NCBI RefSeq assembly: GCF_001189295.1
Contig: NZ_CP012159.1
Location: 5,286,525 to 5,350,524, forward strand
Source: Chondromyces crocatus
GTDB taxonomy: Bacteria; Myxococcota_A; Polyangia; Polyangiales; Polyangiaceae
Reading direction: 5' to 3'
Length of the DNA stretch: 64,000 nucleotides
Position 1 is the stretch's first letter. The number at the start of each line of letters is the position of its first letter. The notes below the pieces were generated by a model. That model ran no database searches. It saw only the letters and a list, made by a program, of their open reading frames with translations, and was not told where the DNA came from. Positions 47,445 through 56,989 of the stretch are shown here, piece by piece. Position numbers and translations under genes: made by a program.

Positions 47445-50400
47445 ATGCGCTTCTCGCTTCGCGCTCCGGGTTTCCGGGCAGCGCCGTTCGGCCTCGCCGT
47501 TCTCTCGTTCGGTCTCGCGTGCGTGCAAGGGGCCCGCGCGCCTCAGGTGCCGACGCGAGGGACGCTGGCGCCAGGCGACGGGGAAGGGATCGCGGTGGAG
47601 GCGGGGGGGCCGTTCCGGGTCGTGTTCGGCTCGCCTTCGGGAGCGACGCAGGAGGCGACGGAGATCAGCCTGGTCTTCAACCGGCCGATGCGTCCGCTGG
47701 ATCTCGCGGGTGAGGAGAAGGCGGCGCCGGCGAAGCTCACGCCGTCGGTGCCAGGGCGCTGGAACTGGGTGGGGACGAACGCGCTCACCTTCGTTCCCAC
47801 CGAGCGGCTGCCTCGCGCGACGGAGCTTGCGGTGGAGGTCCCCGCTGGGACGCGCGCGCTGGATGGGTCGGCGCTGGAGAGCCCCTACGTGCTGCGCTTC
47901 AGCACGCCACGGCCGCGGCTGGTGGGCACGGAGCCGCTGGAGGGGGCGGACCTCACGCCGACGTCGCGGATCACGCTGCGGTTCAACCAGCCGATCCCGG
48001 ATGCTTCGATCCAGCAGCACGTCACGCTCTCGGCGGGGCCACCGGGCGCCCAGCGTGGGTTCGGGAAGGGGCAGGCGCTGAAGTTCGAGGTGCGAAGGCC
48101 GGATCCGGAGAACCGGATGCTCGCGGAGATCGTGCCGGCGGCGCCGATGCCGCTCGATCGCGAGCTTTCGCTGGTGGTGGGGCAGGGGCTGCGTGGATCG
48201 GAGGGGCCGCTGGTCGCGGACAAGGAGGAGCGGATCCGCTTCCGCACGTACGGGCCGCTGCGCGTCGAGACGCTCGACTGCAGCCGCGAGACGCCGCACA
48301 AGCAGTGCTCGGCGGAGGGCGGTCTGTCGCTGGACTTCACGAACCGCGTGAAGATGCGTGACCTGAAGCAGGCCTTCGCGACGGAGCCGAAGGTGAAGAT
48401 CCGCTGGCCGGAGTGGATCGGCGACGACGACCTGGTCCGTTACCTCTCGCTCTACGGGCAGTTCAAGCCCGCCCAGAAGCTGCGGGTGAAGGTCGCGGCC
48501 GGCCTGAAGGACGAGCACGGACAGGCGCTCGGTACGGCGTTCTCGCAGGATCTCGTGTTCGATGATCGGTGGCCCGAGGCGCAGATCGGGGTGGTGGGGA
48601 GCATCTTCGATCCGTCGTCGCGGCGAGACATCCCGGTGGCGTCGGTGAACGTGAAGTCGCTGGAGCTCGCGACGGGGGCGATGACCGAGGACGCGATCCT
48701 CGCGCTGGAGGCCGACAAGCACATGCCCGGGCGCAGCCCGCGCCTGGAGGAGATCGCGGCGCTGCCGAACGGCAAGCGCGTGGTACTGCGGCCTCAGGCG
48801 GCGCTGAACAAGCCGGCGACGCACCCGGTGCGGATCGAGGACGTGCTCGGGGGCAAGGACAAGCGGGGGCCGGTGGCGATCGGGATCAGCTACACGTCCC
48901 AGCCAGGGACGAACCGGGCGCGTGTGGAGTCGGAGGCGCGTATCGTCCAGGTGACGGATCTCGGGGTGAGCGCCAAGGTGTCGCCGCACGGGACGTTGGT
49001 GTGGGTGACGCGGCTGTCGAGTGCGGCGCCGGTGTCGGGCGCCGAGGTGACGATCCGCAGGCCCGACGGGGCACCAGCGACGGCGCGCACGGACGCGAAC
49101 GGGTTCGCGACGATCCCGGCGAGCGCGTGGACGCCGGATGCGCACCTCCGGGAGCGGTCGGTGCTGTTCGTGCGCTCGGGGGAGGACTGGACCTACCGGC
49201 GCGTGGACGACACGGTGAACGGGTGGCGTTACGGGGTGTCGTACGACTTCAACCCGGACAAGCCGTTCGGCCTGGTGTTCTCGGATCGGGGGATCTACCG
49301 GCCGGGTGACACGGTGAAGGTGAAGGGGATCTTCCGCGAGGAGGCGGGCCGCAGGACGACGACGCCGGCGGGGCAGATGGTCCTGGTGTCGCTGGACGGG
49401 CCGGAGGGCGAGACGCTGCTCCAGGCCGAGCCGACCTTGAGCGCGTTCGGGACCTTCTCGCTGGACATGAAGATCCCGGCGACCGGGAAGCTCGGAACCT
49501 ACGCGGTGAACGCCTCGGTGGTGGGGAGCGCGCGCGGGTGGCCCGATGCGACGTCGACGGTCGAGGTGGCGGAGTACCGGCCCGCGGAGACGAAGGCGTC
49601 GGTGGAGCCGGATCGGCCGAGCTACGTGCGCGGGGACAAGGCGACGTTCGTGGCGCGAGGGGACTACCTGTTCGGCGCGCCGATGGGAGGAGCCGACGTG
49701 CGGCTCAGCGTGACGCGCACGCCGACGTCGTTCTCACCGCCAGGGCTCGACGACTTCGTGGTGGATGCGTCGGTGTTCACGTCGGCGCTGCCGGACGCGG
49801 AGCCGCGCGGGGAGGAGTTGCAGAGCGCGCGGACGAAGCTCGACGCGAAGGGGGAGGCGCCGATCACGACGTCGCTCGCACTGCCAGGGCAGCGGGGGCC
49901 GGAGTCGATCACCTGCGAGGCGGAGGTGATGGACGTGTCGCGTCAGTCGGTGGCTGCGAGCACGACGGCGATCGCGCATCCGGGTGAATTCTATGTCGGG
50001 ATCAAGTCGCCGCAGCTCTTCGTGAAGGCGGGCGAGACCTTGAAGCCGGAGATCGTGGCGGCGGATCCGAAGGGGAAGCGGGTCACGCAGGCCGCGGTGA
50101 AGGTCGACCTGGTGCAGCGGACGTGGACGGTGGCGCGGCAGGTGAGCGGCGGCGGGTACCGGAGCGTGAGCGCGCCGGTGGACAAGGTCGTCGGGAGCTG
50201 CTCGGTGACGACGGCGCAGGCGGCGCAGAGCTGCTCGGTGACGGTGCCGTCGGCCGGGTACTTCCTGCTGCACGCGACGGCGAAGGACAAGCGGGGGAAC
50301 GCGGTGGCGTCGGCCGTGCCGGTCTACGCGACGGGCGAGGGGTCGATCGGGTGGGGAGACAGCGATCGCTCGCGCGTGGAGCTGCTGCCGGATCGAGAGC

Positions 50401-53189
50401 ACTACGAGGTGGGGCAGACGGCGCGGATCCTGGTGAAGTCGCCGTTCACGTCGGCGGACGCGCTGGTGACGGTGGAGCGCGCCGGGGTGTACACGCGGGA
50501 GCGGGTGACGCTGACCGGGGCGGCGCCGATGCTGTCGATCCCGATCACCGACGATCTCTTGCCGAACGCGTTCGTGTCGGTGCTCCTGGTGCGCGGGCGC
50601 TCGACGCCAGCGGGGGCGAAGGCGACCGGAGGGAAGGCGACGCCGGACATCGGCGCACCGACGTTCCGGCTGGGCTACGCGCGGCTCGCGATCAACCCGA
50701 CGTCACGGCGGCTCGCGGTCGACGTGCGTCCCGACAAGTCGGAGTACCGGCCCGGGGCGCCGATCACGGTGGACGTCGGTGTGCGTGACAGCGCGGGCAA
50801 GCCGGCGCGCGCCGAGGTGACGCTGTACGCGGTGGACGAGGGCGTGCTCTCGCTCATCGGCTACAAGACGCCCGACCCGCTGGAGGTGTTCTCGGGCGCG
50901 CGGCGCTTGCAGGTGGCGACGATCGAGTCGCGGGAGGCGCTGGGGCGCGTGCGGAATCCGTTCGCGGATCTCGGCGAGGACAAGGGGCTGTACGGCGGCA
51001 GCGGGGCCTCGGGGGGGCTCGGGGTGCGCCGCGATTTCCGGCCGAGCGCGTACTACAACCCGTCGCTGGTGACGGATGCTTCGGGGAAGGTGCGGGCGTC
51101 GTTCAAGCTGCCGGATGGCCTGACGACGTACCGGATCATGGCGGTGGTGGCCGCCGAAGACGATCGCTTCGGCTACGACGAGGAGCGGGTGGTGACGAGC
51201 CGGCCGCTGATGGCGCGGCCCGCACTGCCGCGGTTCCTGCGCGCAGGGGACGTGATCGACGCGGGCGTGGTGCTCACGTCGAAGGGGATGCCGAAGTCCG
51301 AGGTGGAGGTGACGCTGACCGCCGAAGGGCTCTCGCTGGGCAGCGCGGCGAAGCAGTCGGTGACGCTGGAGCCAGGCCTGTCGAAGGAGGTGCGCTTCGC
51401 GCTGTCGGCACCGGCGGTGGGCACGGCGAAGCTGCGCTTCGAGGCACGCGGAGGCGGCAACGACGACGCGGTGGAGGTGACGCGGGAGGTGAAGGCGCCG
51501 GTGTCGCCCGAGGCGGTGGCGCTCTACGGGGACACGACGACGGCGAGCGCCGAGCAGCTCGGGGATCTGTCGGCGCTGCGCAGCGACGTGGGCGGGCTGG
51601 AGGTGAGCCTCGCATCGACGGCGCTGGTGGGCCTGGAGTCGGGGATGGAGCAGCTCCTGGAGTACCCATACGGGTGCACGGAGCAGCTCGTGAGCCGGCT
51701 CGTGCCGCTCTTGCCGCTGCGGGATCTGGCGCGCGATTTCAAGCTGCCGTTGCCGAAGGATCTCGACGGGGTGATCACCAAGACCGTCGCGGCGATCGTG
51801 GCGAACCAGCGTCACGATGGGGCGTTCGGGTTGTGGGGGGACTCCACGATGTCGAACGACTGGGTGACGGCGTACGCGGCGTGGGGACTCGGAGAGGCGC
51901 GTCGGCACAAGGTGAGCGTGCCGAAGTCGTCGATCGAGATGGCGACGCATGCGCTGCGGCAAGTGCTCTCGCGGGACGTCAGCAAGGATACGGTGAGCCG
52001 CGCGGCAATCCCGTTCGTGCTCGATGTGCTGGCCGGCCTGGGGAGCCCAGATCCGGGGCGGGCGTCACGGGTGTTCGAGCAGCGGGCCGAGCTGCCCATG
52101 TTCTCGAAGGCGCTGCTCCTGCACGCCCTGGTACTCGGCAAGGGCGATCGAGGGCAGATCGACACGCTGGTGCGCGAGCTGGAGAGCACGCTCCGCGTGG
52201 ACGGGGCGGTGGCGCGCGCGACGGTGAACGCGGGCAATGCGTACGCGGAGCTGATGGACTCGGAGACGCGCAGCTCGGCGCTGGTCCTGCGGGCGCTGCT
52301 CGCGGCGCAACCGCAGCACCCGATGGGGGCGCGGCTCGCGGCAGGTCTGCTCGCGGTGCGGCGCGGCGGGACATGGCGGAACACGCAGGAGGCGGCGTGG
52401 TCGCTGCTCGCGCTGGATCAGTACCGGAAGGCGCAGGAGAAGACGGCGCCGGACTTCGACGCGCGGGTGTTCCTGGGGCAAGCAGAGATCTTCATGGCGC
52501 CGTTCCACGGGCGCGACGTGAGCCAGGCGAGGACGGCGATCGCGGCGGCGCGGCTGGTCGGCGCCGGGGGCGCGCCGCTCGCATTCTCGGTCGAGGGGTC
52601 GGGACGGCTCTTCTACCAGGCACGGCTGCGGTACGCGAAGAAGGAGCTGCCCGCGAAGCCGCTGGAGCGCGGGTTCTTCGTGCAGAAGACGCTGCGGCCG
52701 GTGACGGCGGAGGAGCTGTCGCGGGCGCTCGGTGAGATGGGAGCGCGCTCGGCGAGCCAGTTCGTGGGCGGTGATCTGGTGCTCGGCGAGGTGGTGGTGG
52801 TGACGCCGTCGCCGCGCGACTTCGTGGTGATCGACGATCCGCTGCCGGCCGGGTTCGAGGCGGTGGACGCGCGGCTCGCCACGACGGCGGGGAGCCTCGA
52901 CGTGGACCGAGGGGACGAGGATCGGTACGACGACGAGGAGGAGGACATGGACGCGCGGGCGATGCGTCGCCGGTACGATCGGAGCGCGTTCATCCGCGAG
53001 GTGCGTGACGACCGGGTGCTGTTCTTCGTGGATCACATGAGCGCGGGGATGTTCCGCTACCGCTACCTGGCGCGAGCGACGACGCTCGGGAAGTTCGTGC
53101 TGCCGCCGACGCGCGCCGAGGAGATGTACCAGCCCGAGGTGTTCGGTCGGACGGGGGCGGGCAAGATCGAGGTGGCCGCGAAGCGATGA
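47445..53189 (+). CDS. Bacterial alpha-2-macroglobulin (YfhM type) lipoprotein
   Basis: This 1914-residue protein is a bacterial alpha-2-macroglobulin, a protease trap. A lipoprotein signal with lipobox FGLAC is followed by macroglobulin-type domains from about residue 50 onward. The bait-region part lies around PFGLVFSDRGIYRPGDTVKVKG and KPARAEVTLYAVDEGVLSL. The thioester domain has YPYGCTEQLVSRLV, with the reactive Cys at about 1411 and Gln three residues later. A C-terminal receptor-like domain follows. In the known systems the thioester captures attacking proteases at the periplasmic face of the envelope. The gene overlaps pbpC by 4 bp (ATGA), reproducing the known A2M-pbpC operon. Confidence 0.96.
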   Translation: MRFSLRAPGFRAAPFGLAVLSFGLACVQGARAPQVPTRGTLAPGDGEGIAVEAGGPFRVVFGSPSGATQEATEISLVFNRPMRPLDLAGEEKAAPAKLTPSVPGRWNWVGTNALTFVPTERLPRATELAVEVPAGTRALDGSALESPYVLRFSTPRPRLVGTEPLEGADLTPTSRITLRFNQPIPDASIQQHVTLSAGPPGAQRGFGKGQALKFEVRRPDPENRMLAEIVPAAPMPLDRELSLVVGQGLRGSEGPLVADKEERIRFRTYGPLRVETLDCSRETPHKQCSAEGGLSLDFTNRVKMRDLKQAFATEPKVKIRWPEWIGDDDLVRYLSLYGQFKPAQKLRVKVAAGLKDEHGQALGTAFSQDLVFDDRWPEAQIGVVGSIFDPSSRRDIPVASVNVKSLELATGAMTEDAILALEADKHMPGRSPRLEEIAALPNGKRVVLRPQAALNKPATHPVRIEDVLGGKDKRGPVAIGISYTSQPGTNRARVESEARIVQVTDLGVSAKVSPHGTLVWVTRLSSAAPVSGAEVTIRRPDGAPATARTDANGFATIPASAWTPDAHLRERSVLFVRSGEDWTYRRVDDTVNGWRYGVSYDFNPDKPFGLVFSDRGIYRPGDTVKVKGIFREEAGRRTTTPAGQMVLVSLDGPEGETLLQAEPTLSAFGTFSLDMKIPATGKLGTYAVNASVVGSARGWPDATSTVEVAEYRPAETKASVEPDRPSYVRGDKATFVARGDYLFGAPMGGADVRLSVTRTPTSFSPPGLDDFVVDASVFTSALPDAEPRGEELQSARTKLDAKGEAPITTSLALPGQRGPESITCEAEVMDVSRQSVAASTTAIAHPGEFYVGIKSPQLFVKAGETLKPEIVAADPKGKRVTQAAVKVDLVQRTWTVARQVSGGGYRSVSAPVDKVVGSCSVTTAQAAQSCSVTVPSAGYFLLHATAKDKRGNAVASAVPVYATGEGSIGWGDSDRSRVELLPDREHYEVGQTARILVKSPFTSADALVTVERAGVYTRERVTLTGAAPMLSIPITDDLLPNAFVSVLLVRGRSTPAGAKATGGKATPDIGAPTFRLGYARLAINPTSRRLAVDVRPDKSEYRPGAPITVDVGVRDSAGKPARAEVTLYAVDEGVLSLIGYKTPDPLEVFSGARRLQVATIESREALGRVRNPFADLGEDKGLYGGSGASGGLGVRRDFRPSAYYNPSLVTDASGKVRASFKLPDGLTTYRIMAVVAAEDDRFGYDEERVVTSRPLMARPALPRFLRAGDVIDAGVVLTSKGMPKSEVEVTLTAEGLSLGSAAKQSVTLEPGLSKEVRFALSAPAVGTAKLRFEARGGGNDDAVEVTREVKAPVSPEAVALYGDTTTASAEQLGDLSALRSDVGGLEVSLASTALVGLESGMEQLLEYPYGCTEQLVSRLVPLLPLRDLARDFKLPLPKDLDGVITKTVAAIVANQRHDGAFGLWGDSTMSNDWVTAYAAWGLGEARRHKVSVPKSSIEMATHALRQVLSRDVSKDTVSRAAIPFVLDVLAGLGSPDPGRASRVFEQRAELPMFSKALLLHALVLGKGDRGQIDTLVRELESTLRVDGAVARATVNAGNAYAELMDSETRSSALVLRALLAAQPQHPMGARLAAGLLAVRRGGTWRNTQEAAWSLLALDQYRKAQEKTAPDFDARVFLGQAEIFMAPFHGRDVSQARTAIAAARLVGAGGAPLAFSVEGSGRLFYQARLRYAKKELPAKPLERGFFVQKTLRPVTAEELSRALGEMGARSASQFVGGDLVLGEVVVVTPSPRDFVVIDDPLPAGFEAVDARLATTAGSLDVDRGDEDRYDDEEEDMDARAMRRRYDRSAFIREVRDDRVLFFVDHMSAGMFRYRYLARATTLGKFVLPPTRAEEMYQPEVFGRTGAGKIEVAAKR

Positions 53190-55615
53190 GCGTCGTGGCA
53201 CGGCGAGGGCGGCGGGCGCTGAAGGTGGCGGTGGTGCTGCTCGTCGCGCCGTGGCTCGTGCTCGCGCTCTGGGCGGTGGTGACGCCGCTGCCGTCGGAAC
53301 TCACGGAGGGGGCCGAGGGCTACGACGTCTCGGTGGTGTTCCGGGATCGGCACGGGGTGATGCTGCGCGAGCTGCGGGCAGGGGACGGGGCGCGGGCGCG
53401 CTGGGTGCCGCTGTCGGCGATGGGAGAGCGGATCCAGCGGGCGTTGCTCGCGGCGGAGGATCGGCGGTTCGCGGTGCACCCGGGGGTGGATCCGCTGGCG
53501 ATGGCGCGGGCGCTCGGGCAGCTCTGCGTCGAGGGGCGGGTGGTGTCGGGGGCGTCGACGCTGACGCAGCAGCTCGCGCGGACGGTGAGGCCACGGCCGC
53601 GTACGGTGCGGGGGAAGCTGTCGGAGATGGCGCTCGCGCTGCGCATCGAGGCGTCGCTGTCGAAGCGCGAGATCCTGGAGCAGTACCTGAACCGGGTGAT
53701 GTTCGGGCCCGGTGTGCGCGGGGTGGAGGCGGCGAGCCGGTTCTACTTCGACAAGGGGACGGCGGAGCTGTCGCTCGCGGAGGCGGCGGCGCTGTCGGCG
53801 TTGCCACGAGGGCCGGCGCTGTACGATCCGCGGCGCGGGACGGAGCGGCTGCTGCGGCGGCGGGATCGGATCCTGGAGCGGATGGAGGCCGGAGGTCTGG
53901 CGACGGCCGAGGAGGTGGCGTCGGCGCGCGCGGAGCCGATCGGGATCGCGCGTCGAGGGGGGAGCCTGGGCGCGCCGCATCTGGTGTACGCGGTGCTCTC
54001 GGGGGCGGCGGATCCGGTGGTGGGGGCGCTGCGGGATCGTGCGAGCGAGGTGACGCTGTCCATCGAGCGGGGGCTGCAGCGAGAGCTGGAGGTGCTGTCG
54101 CAAGAGGTGGTGCAGTCGCTCGCGGCGCGGGAGGTGTCGGCCGCGTCGGTGGTGGTGCTCGACAACGCGACGGGGGAGATCCTGGCGTATGTGGGATCGC
54201 CGGACGCGGAGGACGCGCGGCGGCTGGGGCAGAACGATGGGGTGCTGGCGCGGCGGCAGCCCGGGTCTTCGCTGAAGCCGTTCGTGTACGGGCTCGCGAT
54301 GGAGCGGCTCGGCTACGACGCCGGGACGGTGCTGCCCGATGTGGCGCTGGAGCTGCCGCTGCCGTCGGGGGGGAGCTACGCGCCGCAGAACTACGATGGG
54401 CGCTTTCACGGGCCCGTGCGGCTGCGCGAGGCGCTGGCGAACTCGTACAACGTGCCGGCGGTGTGGGCGGCAGCGGCGCTGGGTCCAGAGCGGGTGCTGA
54501 CGCGGCTGCGGGAGGTGGGGCTGTCGACGCTGGACCGGGAGGCGTCGCACTACGGGGTGGCGATCGCGCTCGGGGATGGAGAGGTGCGGTTGCTGGATCT
54601 GGCGGCGGCGTACGCGACGCTCGCGCGCGGGGGGCTGTTCTTGCCGGCGCGGGCGGTGCTCGGTGCGCAGGATCGCGCTGGAGAGGCGCTGGCGCTGCCG
54701 GTGTCGCCCGCGCCGGTGCAGGTGCTCGATGCGGTGCGGACGCGGATCATCACCGACATCCTTTCGGATCGGCGCGCGCGGATCGGGGCGTTCGGGGAGG
54801 GGAGCGTGCTGGAGCTGCCGTTCGAGGCGGCGGTGAAGACGGGGACGTCGAAGGGGTTCCGGGACAACATCGCGGTGGGCTACACGCCCGCGGTGACGGT
54901 GGCGGTGTGGGTCGGTAACTTCGACGGGTCGCCGATGAACGGGGTGAGCGGGGTGACGGGGGCAGGGCCGCTCTTGCACGAGGCGCTGGTGGCAGCGTCG
55001 CGGGTCCGGCCCGCCATGCCGTTCGCGGCGCCGGATCCGGAGGCGACGGTCGAGGTGGAGATCTGTGCGCTGTCCGGGCAGCGACCAGCGTCTGTGTGTC
55101 CGCACCGGCGGCGCGAGTGGCTGCCGCGCGAAGAGGTCGCGGCGCTTCCGGCGTGCGAGATGCACGAGGTGGTGCGGGTGGATCGGCAGACGGGGCTGCT
55201 CGCGGGGCCGCTGTGCCGGGGGGACGAGGTGGAAGAGCGGGTGGTGGAGCGGTTCGACGCGCGGCTGTCGACGTGGGCGCGCGCGGCGGGGCGGCCGCTC
55301 GCGCCGGAGGGGGTGTCGCCTCGGTGCGGTGAGCTGCCGGTGCGCGAGGGGGCGGCGTCGCGGGGGTTGGCGCTCCTGTTTCCGGCGGATGGGGCGCGGT
55401 TCGTGATCGATGCGGCGGTGGGATCGGTGCAGGCGATCCGGCTGCGGGCGGCCATCCCTGCCGGGGCGCGGAATGCGCGCTTCGTGATCGGGGGGAGGGT
55501 GATCGCGGCGCCGCTGGGGTGGGCGGACTTTCAGCTCGTGCGCGGGGTACACCGGGTGCGCGCCGAGGCGGACGGCGTCGCGCCGAGCGAGGTGATGGAG
55601 TTCTCGGTGGAGTGA
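53186..55615 (+). CDS. pbpC: Penicillin-binding protein 1C
   Basis: This 809-residue bifunctional peptidoglycan synthase has an N-terminal membrane anchor (VAVVLLVAPWLVLALWAVV). The transglycosylase domain has LLAAEDRRFAVHPGVDPLAM and GASTLTQQLARTV. The transpeptidase domain has the active Ser S361 in PGSSLKPF, the SYN motif in ANSYNVPAVW, and KTG at 551-553 (VKTGTSKGFRDNIAVG). A C-terminal BiPBP_C domain (about 705-805) follows a Cys-containing linker. PbpC is thought to repair cell wall where the A2M partner has trapped an intruder. The start overlaps the A2M stop. Confidence 0.96.
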   Translation: MSVVARRGRRALKVAVVLLVAPWLVLALWAVVTPLPSELTEGAEGYDVSVVFRDRHGVMLRELRAGDGARARWVPLSAMGERIQRALLAAEDRRFAVHPGVDPLAMARALGQLCVEGRVVSGASTLTQQLARTVRPRPRTVRGKLSEMALALRIEASLSKREILEQYLNRVMFGPGVRGVEAASRFYFDKGTAELSLAEAAALSALPRGPALYDPRRGTERLLRRRDRILERMEAGGLATAEEVASARAEPIGIARRGGSLGAPHLVYAVLSGAADPVVGALRDRASEVTLSIERGLQRELEVLSQEVVQSLAAREVSAASVVVLDNATGEILAYVGSPDAEDARRLGQNDGVLARRQPGSSLKPFVYGLAMERLGYDAGTVLPDVALELPLPSGGSYAPQNYDGRFHGPVRLREALANSYNVPAVWAAAALGPERVLTRLREVGLSTLDREASHYGVAIALGDGEVRLLDLAAAYATLARGGLFLPARAVLGAQDRAGEALALPVSPAPVQVLDAVRTRIITDILSDRRARIGAFGEGSVLELPFEAAVKTGTSKGFRDNIAVGYTPAVTVAVWVGNFDGSPMNGVSGVTGAGPLLHEALVAASRVRPAMPFAAPDPEATVEVEICALSGQRPASVCPHRRREWLPREEVAALPACEMHEVVRVDRQTGLLAGPLCRGDEVEERVVERFDARLSTWARAAGRPLAPEGVSPRCGELPVREGAASRGLALLFPADGARFVIDAAVGSVQAIRLRAAIPAGARNARFVIGGRVIAAPLGWADFQLVRGVHRVRAEADGVAPSEVMEFSVE

Positions 55616-55715
55616 GCGGAGCGGACGCCCGACCGGCCGCGCAGGACATGCGCCGCGCGCTTCCGGTCGAAAATCTCGCTGAGGGGGGAGGAGTGAGGGG
55701 CCGCGCGAGGAGCGC

Positions 55716-56978
55716 TCAGCCGAAGAACGGCAGCGACTCGCTGGTGTCGGTGAGCTCGAACTCGCGGGCGATCTCGGTCGTGTCGATGCCGGCGAGCTTG
55801 CGGAGCGCCTTGTGGACGTGGCCAGGCGTCATGCGGATGCCGCTGTCGGAGGTCTCGAGCGTCTGCGGGTTGACGTTGTGCGCCGCGTGGCGGTCGTCGG
55901 TGGTGCCGATGACGCGGTTCCCCACGATGCCGGGCCCCATCATCATCATGCTGGTGATGTTCCAGTGGTCCTTGCCGTTGCCGCTGTTGTAGCCAGGGGT
56001 GCGGCCGAAGTCGGAGCCGATGACGACGTAGACCTTGTCGGCGATGCCCGAGGCCTCGGCGAATTCCATGAGCTGGTCCACGCCCGTCCAGATGCGGCTC
56101 AAGGCGGGGATGTGGTCGTTGTCATGGTTGCCGTGGGTGTCGAAGCCGCCGGTGCTCAGGTTGGCCGTGACGCAGATGCCCGCCTTGTACGCGGCGATCG
56201 CGACCTGGGCCTGCCGGGCGATGCCGTTCTGGTAGTAGGTCTCGGGCAGGTACTGGATGAGCTGCTTCAGCTCGTTCTGGCCGAGGCGTGAGGTGTAGAG
56301 CGTGCTCATCGACTGCCGCAGACGGGGCAGGCGCTGCTGGTTGAGCTTCACCTGGTGACGCTCGGCGCGCGCCGTGGCGATGCGATCCATCGTCGCCTCG
56401 GTGTGGTAGAAGCGCGTGTTCTCGTCACCCGGCTCGATCCGGTTCGGGTAGGCGACGCGCCCCAGCGTGCTGGTGTCGGGAACGCGGGTGACCGGCACGA
56501 GGCTGGCGGTGAAGTCGTAGCCGCCGTTCGAGATGAACGACATGGCCTGCGTGGGGGCGTGGACGCCAGCGAGCATCGCCGCGAGCGAGGGGCGGCCTTC
56601 GCTGAGGGTGCCGCTCCAGGTGGTGCGGACGCCGGCTTCGTGGCTGTTCGTGCCGGTGTCGATGCCGTTGATGACGAGGAGCCGGTTGCCCCACTTGGTG
56701 AAGAACTCCGCGTTCGTCCCGACGGGCGCGTACTTGATCGCACCGGCGGTCTCGATCTCGGACGTGAGGTAGTTGTTCATCCGGTCGGGGTCGTCGAGCG
56801 ACTTCGCCCCCTTGGGATCGCAGAAGCTGGTCGGATCCCAGCCGCCGCCCGCGTGGACGAAGAGCCAGAGCGGGCCGGTGTAGGGATCGGCCGCCCTCGC
56901 TTCTCCGGAGAACTGGCTCCCAACGGCGACGCCGAGGCCAGCCATCGATGTCAACTTGAGGAAATCTCGACGGTCCAT
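55716..56978 (-). CDS. DUF1501 family Tat-exported protein
   Basis: This 420-residue protein begins with a Tat signal (MDRRDFLKLTSMAGLGVAVG, twin Arg at 3-4). DUF1501 landmarks are PLWLFVHAGGGWDPTSFCDP, NGIDTGTNSHEAG, GFDTHGNHDNDHIPALSRIW and VIGSDFGRTPGYNSGNGKDHW. The family resembles sulfatase/alkaline-phosphatase-fold proteins and is usually encoded beside haem-containing planctomycete-type proteins; the reaction is not established. The ATG at 56978 is 11 bp after the upstream gene's stop, so both form an operon. It ends convergently with pbpC. Confidence 0.93.
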   Translation of the reverse strand: MDRRDFLKLTSMAGLGVAVGSQFSGEARAADPYTGPLWLFVHAGGGWDPTSFCDPKGAKSLDDPDRMNNYLTSEIETAGAIKYAPVGTNAEFFTKWGNRLLVINGIDTGTNSHEAGVRTTWSGTLSEGRPSLAAMLAGVHAPTQAMSFISNGGYDFTASLVPVTRVPDTSTLGRVAYPNRIEPGDENTRFYHTEATMDRIATARAERHQVKLNQQRLPRLRQSMSTLYTSRLGQNELKQLIQYLPETYYQNGIARQAQVAIAAYKAGICVTANLSTGGFDTHGNHDNDHIPALSRIWTGVDQLMEFAEASGIADKVYVVIGSDFGRTPGYNSGNGKDHWNITSMMMMGPGIVGNRVIGTTDDRHAAHNVNPQTLETSDSGIRMTPGHVHKALRKLAGIDTTEIAREFELTDTSESLPFFG

Positions 56979-56989
56979 GGCTGCTCCTG

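Noticed and set aside
45302-47446. A very long open frame on the minus strand across the MFS gene and the repeat region (about 714 codons)
   Set aside because: It is antisense to the well-supported MFS gene and its repetitive part changes frame at the 44-bp repeat unit; no family sequence.
46551-49145. A long minus-strand open frame opposite the alpha-2-macroglobulin gene
   Set aside because: Codon bias in very GC-rich genes creates antisense open frames; the product is Arg/Pro-rich and has no domain.
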